Below are positions 25,457-34,444 of a stretch of 64,000 nucleotides of DNA, in pieces. This DNA is from Runella rosea (GTDB lineage Bacteria; Bacteroidota; Bacteroidia; Cytophagales; Spirosomataceae), in the NCBI RefSeq assembly GCF_003325355.1, contig NZ_CP030850.1, forward strand, positions 3,348,001-3,412,000, read 5' to 3'. The translations under genes were made by a program, and so were the position numbers. The stretch's first letter is position 1. Each line of letters opens with the position of its first letter. Below the pieces are notes generated by a model. The model did not search any database. It was not told the DNA's origin and saw only the letters and a program-made list of their open reading frames with translations.

Positions 25457-26263
25457 TTAGTCTTTTTGTGGCTTCTTCAGCTTCTTTCGCTGCTGTTTTT
25501 TCTTGATTTCTTTCAGTGGATTTTTGTGCAACTCCACTTTTTGACCAAGTAATTCACGAATAACGACTGAGGCACAAACACTTCCGAAGGTAGCCGGGAT
25601 GTACGAAATGGTACCGTAGGCCGAACGTTTAAAATTATTGCCGTCGGTCAGCATGAGCGAATCTTTCTGTATTTTTTCCGTCGAAAACACCACTTTGATT
25701 CCTGACTCAATACCATATTTTTTTAATCGCTTGCGCACATAATGCGCCAACATACACTCGTAGGTATCAAATAAATCCGCAACTTTGAGCTGCGTAGGAT
25801 CGTATTTTCCACCCGCCCCCATAGAGCTAATCAACGGATAATTATAATTCAATGACGTTGACAGGAGGGTCAATTTGGGCGTAATGCTATCAATGCAATC
25901 CATGACATAATCATACGGCCCCGTTTCCATAATTTCGCGTACCTTTTCGGGGGTCAAGAACTCTTTCACAACCCTTAGTTTTAATTCAGGATTGATGGCC
26001 AAGAGGCGCTCAGCCATGAGGTCGGCTTTAGGCAATCCGTGCGTAGTGGCAAGGGCTGGCAATTGGCGGTTTCGATTGGAAGGGTCTACCACATCACCAT
26101 CAACGATGGTCATGGCCCCCACTCCAGAACGGGCAATAAATTCGGCCGCAAAAGAGCCTACGCCGCCCAGTCCAACCACCAACACATGAGCCTGTTGAAG
26201 TTGGGTCAATCCTTCATCTCCCACCAACAAATGCGTGCGTGAAAGCCATGACAAATCAGCCAT
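25457..26263 (-). CDS. tcdA: tRNA threonylcarbamoyladenosine dehydratase TcdA
   Basis: A 268-residue E1-like enzyme that dehydrates t6A to the cyclic ct6A at tRNA position 37, using ATP. The ATP-binding loop GLGGVGSFAAEFIARSG is at residues 31-47, followed by DGDVVDPSNRNRQ and the crossover-loop region PLISSMGAGGKYDP. The late VFSTEK and IPATFGSVCASVVIRELLG stretches are as in TcdA/CsdL rather than MoeB. The C-tail is lysine-rich. Confidence 0.92.
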   Translation of the reverse strand: MADLSWLSRTHLLVGDEGLTQLQQAHVLVVGLGGVGSFAAEFIARSGVGAMTIVDGDVVDPSNRNRQLPALATTHGLPKADLMAERLLAINPELKLRVVKEFLTPEKVREIMETGPYDYVMDCIDSITPKLTLLSTSLNYNYPLISSMGAGGKYDPTQLKVADLFDTYECMLAHYVRKRLKKYGIESGIKVVFSTEKIQKDSLMLTDGNNFKRSAYGTISYIPATFGSVCASVVIRELLGQKVELHKNPLKEIKKKQQRKKLKKPQKD

Positions 26264-26335
26264 TTTTTTAAAGTAAAACTAATGGGTTAGTAAATAAAAC
26301 ACGTGCATTTCCCAACAATAAAGACTGTTTATTCT

Positions 26336-27001
26336 TTACGGGTTGAACACCGTTGCAAAGTTAGTCCAAATTTGATTTTTTAACGCAGAAATCGGGATTT
26401 CTAACTGCACAGCCGCCGCTTCGAATATCTTTTCAATGGGTATACTACGGTCATCATTCTCTAAAAATAAACGTGATAAAGGAATGATTTTCAAGACCTT
26501 TACGGCATTTGATTCTGGTTGGAGCAAGGCCGCCCCGAGCGAAAAGTAAAAATCATGCGCTAATAATTGCTGCATGATTTCGGGCTTATTATTAAAGCCG
26601 TGGACAACCAATGGCACAGAAGGTTTCGCTTGTTTCTGCCATTGTACAAGCTCGTTAAAGGCCCGTACACAGTGAATAATAACGGGTTTCTGCAACTGTT
26701 CAGCCAACTTTACCTGAGCCGTAAAAATCGTTAATTGTGTTGCTAGAGGAAGCAAAATGCCCCTATCAAGACCGCACTCACCTATTGCAAGCACGTTTTT
26801 ATGACCCGCCAATTGCTCAACAGCCGCTAATTGAATTTGCCAATCTTCGGGATGGGCATACCACGGGTGAATTCCCAGGGAAATCCAGTTGTTTTCGACC
26901 TCTCCAAACCGCTTAATGTCTTGTATAAGCAGATTGTAAATACTTTTTTCGTCGGGCGGAGGTGGAAAATTGTGGGTATGAAAATTGAGAAATTGTGTCA
27001 A
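26336..27001 (-). CDS. TatD-family metal-dependent hydrolase
   Basis: A 221-residue TIM-barrel nuclease of the TatD type. Metal ligands are visible in order: the HxH of FLNFHTHNF at the N-terminus, Glu in AIGECGLDRG, His in VIIHCVRAF, His in LVVHGFNNK, and Asp in FLENDDRS. The domain begins right after a TTG at 27001, and no ATG lies close. An open frame further up overlaps the divergent elaA gene and is unlikely. It is shorter than E. coli TatD (260), as is usual for Bacteroidota. Role in DNA end processing is inferred. Confidence 0.85.
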   Translation of the reverse strand: MTQFLNFHTHNFPPPPDEKSIYNLLIQDIKRFGEVENNWISLGIHPWYAHPEDWQIQLAAVEQLAGHKNVLAIGECGLDRGILLPLATQLTIFTAQVKLAEQLQKPVIIHCVRAFNELVQWQKQAKPSVPLVVHGFNNKPEIMQQLLAHDFYFSLGAALLQPESNAVKVLKIIPLSRLFLENDDRSIPIEKIFEAAAVQLEIPISALKNQIWTNFATVFNP

Positions 27002-27049
27002 CTTTGCGGAAATTTCAGAATAGCATAAAATTATTAAACTTCGTCCAAC

Positions 27050-27508
27050 ATGAGCAACGTTACCTTTCAATGCCTTCCTTTCGACAGCCTCAGTCTCCGC
27101 CAATTGTACGATGTGTTGGCCCTGCGAATTGACGTTTTTATCGTTGAACAAAATTGCCCTTTCCACGACGCCGACAAAAAAGACTTTGTCGCACATCATT
27201 GTTTAGGGTACGACGAAGACGGGGATTTGGTCGCCTATACGCGCCTGTTTGATGTCAATCTGTCGTTTGAAGGCTACACCTCTATCGGTCGTGTGGCCAC
27301 TTCCAATAAAGTTCGCGGACAGGGTATTGGTCAAAAACTAATGTCTTATTCCATCCAACAATGTGAGCAACTATACGGCCGCCAACCCATCAAAATCGGC
27401 GCGCAAAAGTATCTTTTGAAGTTTTATGAATCGTTTGGTTTTCAATCTACTGGCGAAGATTACCTAGAAGACGGCATTCCACATACCATTATGATACGAC
27501 AAGCCTAA
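27050..27508 (+). CDS. ElaA-family GNAT acetyltransferase
   Basis: A 152-residue GNAT. The ElaA N-terminus is seen in LALRIDVFIVEQNCPFHDAD and the acetyl-CoA loop in SNKVRGQGIGQKLM (RGxGIG). The end KIGAQKYLLKFYESFGF matches the family. The substrate is unknown. It is divergent from tatD and ends 4 bases into the convergent transporter gene's end. Confidence 0.93.
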   Translation: MSNVTFQCLPFDSLSLRQLYDVLALRIDVFIVEQNCPFHDADKKDFVAHHCLGYDEDGDLVAYTRLFDVNLSFEGYTSIGRVATSNKVRGQGIGQKLMSYSIQQCEQLYGRQPIKIGAQKYLLKFYESFGFQSTGEDYLEDGIPHTIMIRQA

Positions 27509-28812
27509 TCTAAATTATCCGTTTTGATATCTTCAAAGCGCTCCACGTGCCCAAAAGCATAGCCCATTTTGTGCCGATTAAACTCTTTTTCATTATTTGC
27601 AATCCAAATCGTCGCGACGCCGTTCCCGATAAAATTGGTGATAGCCCGGGCTTCAGACATAAATCGGTCCACTCCCAACAACAACGCCAAACCTTCTACT
27701 GGTATCACTTTGATGGCCGACAATGTACTGGCCAACACAATAAAACCGCTCCCCGTTACACCAGCCGCCCCTTTAGAAGTAATCATTAGGATGCCGATAA
27801 TGGTCAAAATCTGCCCAAGGTCAAGATGAACATTGAATACCTGAGCCAGAAAAATCACTGCCATAGAAAGGTAAATCGTAGTACCATCCAAATTGAAGGA
27901 ATAGCCCGCAGGAACGACCAGGCCAACCACCGATTTTGAGCAACCCATCCGTTCCAATTTTTCCATAAGCGAGGGCAATCCTGCCTCCGACGATGACGTC
28001 CCGAGCACAATCAACAGCTCCTCTCGAATGTAGCGTAAGAACTTGAAAATGCTGACCTGATAATAACGCAACACAAAATAAAGCACCACAAACACAAACA
28101 GGGCCATAGTGACATAGACCGTTAGCATGAGTTTGGCGAGTGGCAGCAGAGTTTTGATACCGTATTTGCTGATCGTAAATGCCATACCTCCAAATGCTCC
28201 GATAGGTGCCAACAACATCACTTTGTGCAATCCCCAAAAGATGGTCTTGGAAACAGGCGTCAAAAACTCAACGACTTTGTGCCTAATCGAACGACCACTG
28301 ATGACAATTCCCGACACGATGGCTACCACCAACACCTGCAACGTAACATTGTCCCAAAAGAACTTCCACCAACTAAACGCCACCGCACTTTTGGTGTATT
28401 TTGAAATATCACCTCCCTGAATGGCCTCGGTCATTACCCCGTCGCCTGGACGAATGATATTGGCTACCAATACCCCAACGATGAGCGCAATGGTAGTCAC
28501 CACTTCAAAATAGAGCAACGCTTTCGCTCCTACTTTACCCACTTTTTTGAGGTCGCCCATGCTGATGATACCGAGCGTAATGGTCACAAAAATGATGGGA
28601 TTGATAAAAAGTTTGACAATACTGATGAAAAGACTGCTTAAAAACTCGCTAAAAGTAGTTTTAATTTCAAATTCCGAAATCCACAGGTTGAATTTGATGG
28701 GTTTTTCCAAAATGGGTTGCAACGCCACCGAAGGATAATAATGCCCCAATAACACACCCAACGTAATCGCGGTTAAGACCCAAAAGGTCAAATTTGTAAA
28801 GAGTTTTTTCAT
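27505..28812 (-). CDS. Dicarboxylate/amino acid:cation symporter (DAACS/GltP-like)
   Basis: A 435-residue inner membrane transporter with about eight membrane helices and two re-entrant hairpins. The serine-rich motif TSSSEAGLPSLMEKLERMG (HP1), the NMDGT-like SFNLDGTTIYL (TM7), and the late ALLLGVDRFMSEARAITNFI (TM8, Asp/Arg/Asn ligands) are all visible. It imports C4-dicarboxylate or acidic amino acid with H+ or Na+. Last gene in a minus-strand series that starts at 31708. Confidence 0.93.
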   Translation of the reverse strand: MKKLFTNLTFWVLTAITLGVLLGHYYPSVALQPILEKPIKFNLWISEFEIKTTFSEFLSSLFISIVKLFINPIIFVTITLGIISMGDLKKVGKVGAKALLYFEVVTTIALIVGVLVANIIRPGDGVMTEAIQGGDISKYTKSAVAFSWWKFFWDNVTLQVLVVAIVSGIVISGRSIRHKVVEFLTPVSKTIFWGLHKVMLLAPIGAFGGMAFTISKYGIKTLLPLAKLMLTVYVTMALFVFVVLYFVLRYYQVSIFKFLRYIREELLIVLGTSSSEAGLPSLMEKLERMGCSKSVVGLVVPAGYSFNLDGTTIYLSMAVIFLAQVFNVHLDLGQILTIIGILMITSKGAAGVTGSGFIVLASTLSAIKVIPVEGLALLLGVDRFMSEARAITNFIGNGVATIWIANNEKEFNRHKMGYAFGHVERFEDIKTDNLD

Positions 28813-28890
28813 CAGAACAGGAAGGCTTATATTTCTTCTAAAATGAACAATGGTTTGACGGCTATAATTTTGAATGAAAAGGGGTATTTT

Positions 28891-29811
28891 TCAAAAATAG
28901 CCAAAAAAACTGAGTAACCCTCGAACGGTTATGATAAGCACTAATGACAGCGGAATACCGACTCCTACCATTTGAGCGGCCAGCGCAGGATTGAGGCGAT
29001 AGTTGGAGGCAATAATGGCGATGGTATTCATGGGCCCCAACGCCGCTCCCAATACGCACATTTCGGCGATGATGCCACGTTGTTTCAGCATTATCACAAA
29101 CAGTAACGTTATCAACAGCGGAGCCAAAATTAGTTTATAACCCAACCCCCAGCCAAGCGCCTGCCAATTGATGTTTTTATCCCGAAAATCAACCTGCATT
29201 CCAATCGAAATCAACGCCAACATGCTGAAAGGCGCAGCAAGTTTTTTTAATAAATCAGCGACAATCTCGGGTAAACCCAAGCCTGAAAAATTGATAATCA
29301 GAGCGATACAAAAGGCAATAAACGTAGGAAATCGCAGCACATCAAGGAGAAATGTCCATTTTTTGGTTTGGGCATTGGCATAGTATGATGCCGTAACAAT
29401 CCCCACCGTACTACACACCAAAAACGACCCTGCTTGGCTCATCAACACGCCTATTTGCATCCCTTTTTCTCCATATAATAATTCAAAAATCGGAAAACCA
29501 ACAAACGACACGCTCGGAATACCCGCCGTCAGGATAAGCACCGCTTCGCTGTGGCGGTGAAACTTTACGAACTTTTTTAGGAGTTGAAAAAATAGCAATG
29601 AGCCTCCAAAAGAAATCCAAGGCATCAAAATCGGCAGGGCATAATTGGAATTAAATCGGGTCGTGGAGGTGTAAAGCAACGTAGCGGCGGGCAAACAAAC
29701 GTACAAAAGCAGGTTGTTAATGACCAAAGGAGCATCTTGGCGCAAGGCAGGTACTTTTTTGAGCAAGGTTCCCAGGACGAGGCAAAGTAGCAGAAATAGA
29801 ATATTTATCAT
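28891..29811 (-). CDS. AEC-family (auxin efflux carrier type) transporter
   Basis: A 306-residue membrane protein with about ten hydrophobic segments. An early YVCLPAATLLY and a mid TAGIPSVSFVGFPIFE give the crossover region of AEC carriers. The family moves small organic acids such as malate, malonate or succinate. It lies 78 bases before the dicarboxylate symporter gene, which hints at shared organic-acid transport. Confidence 0.88.
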   Translation of the reverse strand: MINILFLLLCLVLGTLLKKVPALRQDAPLVINNLLLYVCLPAATLLYTSTTRFNSNYALPILMPWISFGGSLLFFQLLKKFVKFHRHSEAVLILTAGIPSVSFVGFPIFELLYGEKGMQIGVLMSQAGSFLVCSTVGIVTASYYANAQTKKWTFLLDVLRFPTFIAFCIALIINFSGLGLPEIVADLLKKLAAPFSMLALISIGMQVDFRDKNINWQALGWGLGYKLILAPLLITLLFVIMLKQRGIIAEMCVLGAALGPMNTIAIIASNYRLNPALAAQMVGVGIPLSLVLIITVRGLLSFFGYF

Positions 29812-29856
29812 TTTAAAACCCGTAGTTCCGACCTTTCTTGAAATTTCAACAAACCG

Positions 29857-30870
29857 CTACCGAAACAAAAATTTATAGCCCGACACAATCGCGTGCAAAT
29901 GCGGCGCATCGGCAATGGGTGGAAAAGCAAAACGCGGCAACGTAAGATGAGGCGTGGAAAGTGAATGATGTTGAACATTCATCAACGCCGTTTGATAACC
30001 CGCCTCTTTCACTGCGCTGACCGTAGCGTCGTCAATTTCGGCCATGCTTCCGTATGGGTACACAAGAATATCTACTGATGCATTCAGTTGCTTTTCAAGG
30101 CGTTTTTTAGACTCCACCAACTCATATCGCTTTTGTTCCTCTGACAAAAACTTCAACACGCGGTGGGTCATGGTGTGTGAAGCTATGCGGTGACCGCGTT
30201 TTGTTAAGTCCCTTATTTGACCCCAATTCATGAATTGATAGCGAAGTGGGTCATGCATCACTTGGGTATAGCCCCAACCGTTCTTTCCACAAATCTCTCT
30301 TACAAGTCCGTAAATATCCTCGATTTGATGTTGGTAAATGTATTTTTTTAACTCCCGGGTGAGGTTATTAAGATTTCGCAAATCTTGCGTCATATAAAAA
30401 GGCTGTTGGTATTGATTGAGTGGCAAAAAAAAATCCTGACCTTGGGCTTGTTGCAACAACAAAAACAGATGGTCGCGCCAAATGTGCGGGAGTTCACCAT
30501 CAATCATGGCAGGACAAATCGCAAAGAGCGCAGAGAGTTGGTGTTTTTCAAGAATTGGCGCGAGAATTTCGTAGTTATTCAGCATCCCATCGTCGACGGT
30601 CAAAAACAGCCCTTGCGCTTGTGGATTTTCCAATTCTTGAATAGGCAAGACCCGAAAATGCTTCTTCAAAAAAGTCAACTGCTTGTCAAACACCGCCGCA
30701 GTAACGTCTACATTATACGTATCAAACGGCGGTAAAGTGCTTATTGGCAATACATTATGATAGGAAACAACACCCTGCTTTCGCCCTATCAACGCATGAT
30801 ATAATTGACTCAGGCCCGTGTAATACGAAGCAGTGAGCCAACTATCGCGGACAAAATGTTTGAAGGCCAT
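29857..30870 (-). CDS. Polysaccharide deacetylase family protein
   Basis: A 337-residue NodB-type domain protein. LFLTVDDGMLNN holds the catalytic Asp and the metal Asp (TVDDG for the usual TFDDG), and RIASHTMTHRVLKFL holds the two His ligands. A late PYGSMAEIDD is the motif 3 Arg-variant region. The ATG at 30870 starts the protein 7 bases after the esterase stop, so translation is probably coupled. It likely deacetylates cell-surface or environmental glycan. No signal peptide is seen. Confidence 0.85.
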   Translation of the reverse strand: MAFKHFVRDSWLTASYYTGLSQLYHALIGRKQGVVSYHNVLPISTLPPFDTYNVDVTAAVFDKQLTFLKKHFRVLPIQELENPQAQGLFLTVDDGMLNNYEILAPILEKHQLSALFAICPAMIDGELPHIWRDHLFLLLQQAQGQDFFLPLNQYQQPFYMTQDLRNLNNLTRELKKYIYQHQIEDIYGLVREICGKNGWGYTQVMHDPLRYQFMNWGQIRDLTKRGHRIASHTMTHRVLKFLSEEQKRYELVESKKRLEKQLNASVDILVYPYGSMAEIDDATVSAVKEAGYQTALMNVQHHSLSTPHLTLPRFAFPPIADAPHLHAIVSGYKFLFR

Positions 30871-30877
30871 ACCGACG

Positions 30878-31708
30878 CTATTTGCTTTTCTGTTTATCAA
30901 AGTACTGCTTCATAAACAGCAATTGATAACTCACCGCGCTGTTCCAATAAGGCCAGTTGTGCCCGCCCGGACGGGAAATATAATCGTGGGGGATATTGCG
31001 CTCCGCCAGTTTTTCGTGGAGATTGTTATTGACCCGATAAAAGAAATCTTCGCTGCCGCAGTCGATGATGAGCGCCAACGAGTTAGGCGTTAGCAGGTGC
31101 AACATATTGATAACGGTGTTCTTTTCCCAGTTTTCAGGTGCTTCGGCATATTTTCCTAACCGTTTGGCCATGTCCCAATTATTAGGAAACGGCCGAATAT
31201 CGACGCCCCCACTCATACTGCCAGCCACGCCAAATACATCCTGGTGTTTCAGGGCCAAATACAACGCGCCGTGGCCGCCCATGCTCAAACCAGTAATGCC
31301 CCGCCCTGCGCGGCTTCTGATGGTTTTGTATTTACCATCAACCCAAGACACCAATTCGTTGGAAACGTAGGTTTCGTACCGCATCGTCGGATCAAGGGGA
31401 CTATCCCAATACCAACTTGAAAATCCACCGTCAGGACAGACGATGATGGCTTGGTACAAATCGGCCGCCTCACGCATAAAAGGGGCTTTTTTGACCCATC
31501 CGTTGTAGCTATCGCCGTAGCCATGCAACAAATACACCACCGGAAACTCCCTGCTCCCGTCGTAGGAATCGGGGGTAATAATCACGGCCTTGATGCTTTT
31601 TTTCATGGAAGCACTGTAGGTTTCCACGGTATCAATTTTTACCGCCCAAGCGGCTTGGCTCAACCAACAGGTCAAGCCTACTAAAAGTATTTTTCTAAAA
31701 AAGGTCAT
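30878..31708 (-). CDS. Exported esterase family protein (S-formylglutathione hydrolase/feruloyl esterase fold)
   Basis: A 276-residue alpha/beta hydrolase with a signal peptide ending AAWA (about residue 22). VVYLLHGYGDSYNGW gives the oxyanion region, ITGLSMGGHGALYLAL the nucleophile Ser, IDCGSEDFF the Asp and RPGGHNWPYW the His. The layout matches mycolyl-transferase-like and feruloyl esterases. It precedes the deacetylase gene, and the pair suggests removal of acyl and acetyl groups from a glycan. Start ATG at 31708. A TTG-started extension by 10 residues is unlikely. Confidence 0.88.
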   Translation of the reverse strand: MTFFRKILLVGLTCWLSQAAWAVKIDTVETYSASMKKSIKAVIITPDSYDGSREFPVVYLLHGYGDSYNGWVKKAPFMREAADLYQAIIVCPDGGFSSWYWDSPLDPTMRYETYVSNELVSWVDGKYKTIRSRAGRGITGLSMGGHGALYLALKHQDVFGVAGSMSGGVDIRPFPNNWDMAKRLGKYAEAPENWEKNTVINMLHLLTPNSLALIIDCGSEDFFYRVNNNLHEKLAERNIPHDYISRPGGHNWPYWNSAVSYQLLFMKQYFDKQKSK

Positions 31709-31760
31709 CCAAAAAAAGGGTTTGTCGGCAAAGTTCAACGATTGTATTTATTTAGACAAG

Positions 31761-31796
31761 AAAAGCCTTTTCAAGTTATCCAAACTTAAAAAGGCT
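31761..31796 (-). terminator. Terminator after the sugar isomerase-like gene
   Basis: AGCCTTTT (31764-31771) pairs with AAAAGGCT (31789-31796), and AAGTT with AACTT inside. On the minus strand the stem is followed by TTTTC. It separates the isomerase gene (stop 31820) from the esterase gene. Confidence 0.75.
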
Positions 31797-31819
31797 AACG
31801 GGCAATTATCTCCGAGATT

Positions 31820-32731
31820 TTACACTTCTGACATCTGCTGTTTCAACACTTCGATGCTCTTTTTGGCTTCATTGTCGAAATCCTTCCAGCGGCACTCGAT
31901 AGATAGTCCGCCTTTATATTTTATCTTTTTCAACGCTTTGAAATATTCCCTAAAATCATCGCCAACCACGCCCGGTGCCGTACGATTCTGCTTTTCGGCA
32001 ATGTGACAATGGGTGATGTATTTACCGTATTTCACAATTTGCTCGGGCCCTTCGTTGTCTTTCATCATGTGGTAAATATCGCACAACAGTCGAAAACGCG
32101 GGTGATTGACCGCCTCGATAATTTCAACGCCTTCGGCCAAGCTGTTGATAAAATTGGTTTCACTGCGGTTGAGCGGCTCAATGGCCAACGTCACCCCGTG
32201 CTTTTCGGCCAGAAGGGCCATTTTTTTGCTCAATTCGATGTGTTGCTGTTTGGCTTTTTCGCGGTCAAATCCTTCAGGAATGAACCGTGAACCGCCGCTT
32301 CCAAACACGATATTGGCGGAACCGCACTCTTTGGCGCGTTTGAGGGCCAAATCGGCACGTTGGAGAATAGCGTCATGGTGCGTATCATTACCTACCGACT
32401 TAAGCGTTCCTGGAAAAAAACTTACGTACGACCTAACGGGAAAACGCTCAGACTTAAGAGCGGCGGCATTTTTTTGGTATTGCTCGTCCCCACCTTTATC
32501 AGGTATCAGGAATCGTCCGACATTTTCTTCGATAAACGAATAGCCCAAACTTTTCATCAGCGGTGTTTTGTCGTATGAGGTACAGATACCCAAAGGCAAC
32601 GATAATGCCCTGTGCGTATCACCCAAAAAGGCCGCTTCGGCCCACGTACCAGACGTAACAATTCCCGCCACGGTTCCAGTGGCTATTTTCAGAAAGTTTC
32701 TTCTTGAATTCTTATTTTCGAATGATTCCAT
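31820..32731 (-). CDS. Tat-exported sugar phosphate isomerase/epimerase-like protein
   Basis: A 303-residue xylose-isomerase-like TIM barrel with a Tat signal, NSRRNFLKIATGTVAG (residues 8-23). Metal-type residues appear in VTLAIEPLNRSETNF (Glu), LLCDIYHMMKD (Asp/His), KYITHCHIAEK (His) and GLSIECRWKD (Glu). A role on sugar acids or keto-sugars in the periplasm is likely. The substrate is unknown. It is 182 bases downstream of the DUF1501 gene and ends at its own terminator. Confidence 0.87.
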   Translation of the reverse strand: MESFENKNSRRNFLKIATGTVAGIVTSGTWAEAAFLGDTHRALSLPLGICTSYDKTPLMKSLGYSFIEENVGRFLIPDKGGDEQYQKNAAALKSERFPVRSYVSFFPGTLKSVGNDTHHDAILQRADLALKRAKECGSANIVFGSGGSRFIPEGFDREKAKQQHIELSKKMALLAEKHGVTLAIEPLNRSETNFINSLAEGVEIIEAVNHPRFRLLCDIYHMMKDNEGPEQIVKYGKYITHCHIAEKQNRTAPGVVGDDFREYFKALKKIKYKGGLSIECRWKDFDNEAKKSIEVLKQQMSEV

Positions 32732-32913
32732 CGGATAAAAAGGAGATTTTCATTCAGAAGTACATTTGCCCCCCTTTTTTACTATTCAATGGCCGAAAAA
32801 CGCTTTATTTTTAATAAGGCTTTTATGCTAAGAATAGAGTGCAAGTGGGTAGTTGGTGATAACACACAACCACGGCATCAAAATGGGGCCTTCCACGACA
32901 GTAAGCATACATC

Positions 32914-34428
32914 TTACGCCAAAATTCCCTTCACCAATTTCCCATGCACATCCGTCAAACGAAAACGTCTACCTTGAAATTTATAGGTAAGTCGCTCGTG
33001 ATCAACGCCCAGCAAGTGCATCAACGTAGCATGAAAATCATGAACATGAACGGGGTCTTTGATGATGTTATAACTAAAATCATCGGTTTCTCCGTAACTG
33101 ATTCCCGGCTTCACTCCTGCTCCCGCCATCCACATCGTAAAGCAGCGCGGGTGGTGGTCGCGGCCGTAATTATCGGCAGTGAGTTTACCTTGTGAATACA
33201 CGGTCCGGCCAAATTCTCCGCCCCAAATCACCAACGTATCGTCCAACATACCGCGACGTTTGAGGTCAATAATCAGCGCCGCCGTAGCCTGGTCCACCTG
33301 TTTGCACTGATTGGCAATGTTTTTGGGCAACCCGCCGTGTTGATCCCAACCTTGGTGGTAGAGTTGCACAAATTTGACGTCTTTTTCGAGCAGTTTTCGC
33401 GCCAAAATACAATTGGCCGCGTACGTACCCGAATCACGGCTGTCCGGGCCGTACAGGTTAAAAACCTCGTCCGATTCACCCGACAAATCCATCACTTCGG
33501 GCACCGAGGTCTGCATCCGATACGCCATTTCGTACTGCGCAATTCGGGCGTCCACTTCGGGGTCCCCGTAAGCTTCGTTTTGGAGTTGGTTGAGTTTGGT
33601 CAAATAATCCAGCATTTCTTTCCGGTCGTTGCCTTCATAGCCTTCGGGATTATTGAGAAACAAAACGGGGTCTTTTCCTGACCGAAACTGCACACCCTGA
33701 TGTTTGGAAGGCAAAAAACCATTTCCCCACAAGCGCGCATACAAGGGCTGATCACGGGGGGCATTTTTAGAAACCAACACAATGAAAGTTGGCAAATTTT
33801 GGTTGTCTGACCCAAGACCATAACTCACCCACGAACCAATCGACGGGCGCCCAGGAAGCTGATTGCCCGTTTGGAAAAACGTAATCGCAGGGTCGTGGTT
33901 AATGGCCTCAGAATGAATGGATTTCACCAAACAGAGTTCATCCACCACCTGCGCGGTGTAAGGTAAGAGTTCACTTATCCACGTTTGATTTTTACCGTGT
34001 TGATTGAATTTATAAATAGACGGCACCACTGGCAAAGCGCTTTGGTTGGCGCTCATTCCCGTGAGCCGTTGCCCTTTTCGCACCGAATCTGGAAGGTTTT
34101 GGCCCGCCATTTCGTAGAGTTTGGGTTTATAATCAAACGTCTCAAACTGCGACGGACCACCCGCCATAAAAAGATATACCACCCGTTTGGCCTTAGGAGC
34201 AATGTGCGGTAATGCTTTCAGAATTTCTTCCTCCAGATTGGCCGAACTTTCTTCTTTAATCCCTGGTGAAGCACCAAACAAATGCTTTGCACCAAACAGT
34301 GAGCCCACCGCCAATGCCCCTAACCCCAATGAGGTTTTGGTCAGGAAATGACGCCGGTCAAGCCGCTTATTTAACTCCTGAAAATCAGGCGTATGTAGTC
34401 TAAATTCGTCGTCGTGATGATGTGACAT
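32914..34428 (-). CDS. DUF1501 protein (sulfatase-like fold), Tat-exported
   Basis: A 504-residue DUF1501 member. A Tat signal is seen in DRRHFLTKTSLGLGALAVGS (about 24-43). Family motifs include YLFMAGGPSQFETFDYKPKL near 112 and VIWGGEFGRTVYSQ near 403, followed by DHHPRCFTMWMAG. The family is related to alkaline phosphatase-like hydrolases, but no reaction is established. Its start is 16 bases after the stop of the cytochrome-type DUF1549/DUF1553 gene. These two form a pair widely seen in Planctomycetes, Verrucomicrobia and some Bacteroidota. Confidence 0.9.
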   Translation of the reverse strand: MSHHHDDEFRLHTPDFQELNKRLDRRHFLTKTSLGLGALAVGSLFGAKHLFGASPGIKEESSANLEEEILKALPHIAPKAKRVVYLFMAGGPSQFETFDYKPKLYEMAGQNLPDSVRKGQRLTGMSANQSALPVVPSIYKFNQHGKNQTWISELLPYTAQVVDELCLVKSIHSEAINHDPAITFFQTGNQLPGRPSIGSWVSYGLGSDNQNLPTFIVLVSKNAPRDQPLYARLWGNGFLPSKHQGVQFRSGKDPVLFLNNPEGYEGNDRKEMLDYLTKLNQLQNEAYGDPEVDARIAQYEMAYRMQTSVPEVMDLSGESDEVFNLYGPDSRDSGTYAANCILARKLLEKDVKFVQLYHQGWDQHGGLPKNIANQCKQVDQATAALIIDLKRRGMLDDTLVIWGGEFGRTVYSQGKLTADNYGRDHHPRCFTMWMAGAGVKPGISYGETDDFSYNIIKDPVHVHDFHATLMHLLGVDHERLTYKFQGRRFRLTDVHGKLVKGILA

Positions 34429-34444
34429 GGTGATAGTCGGGCGG

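Noticed and set aside
30871-30900. 10-codon TTG-started extension of the deacetylase overlapping the esterase
   Set aside because: The ATG at 30870 lies just after the esterase stop and is more typical. The TTG would force an overlap of 23 bases.
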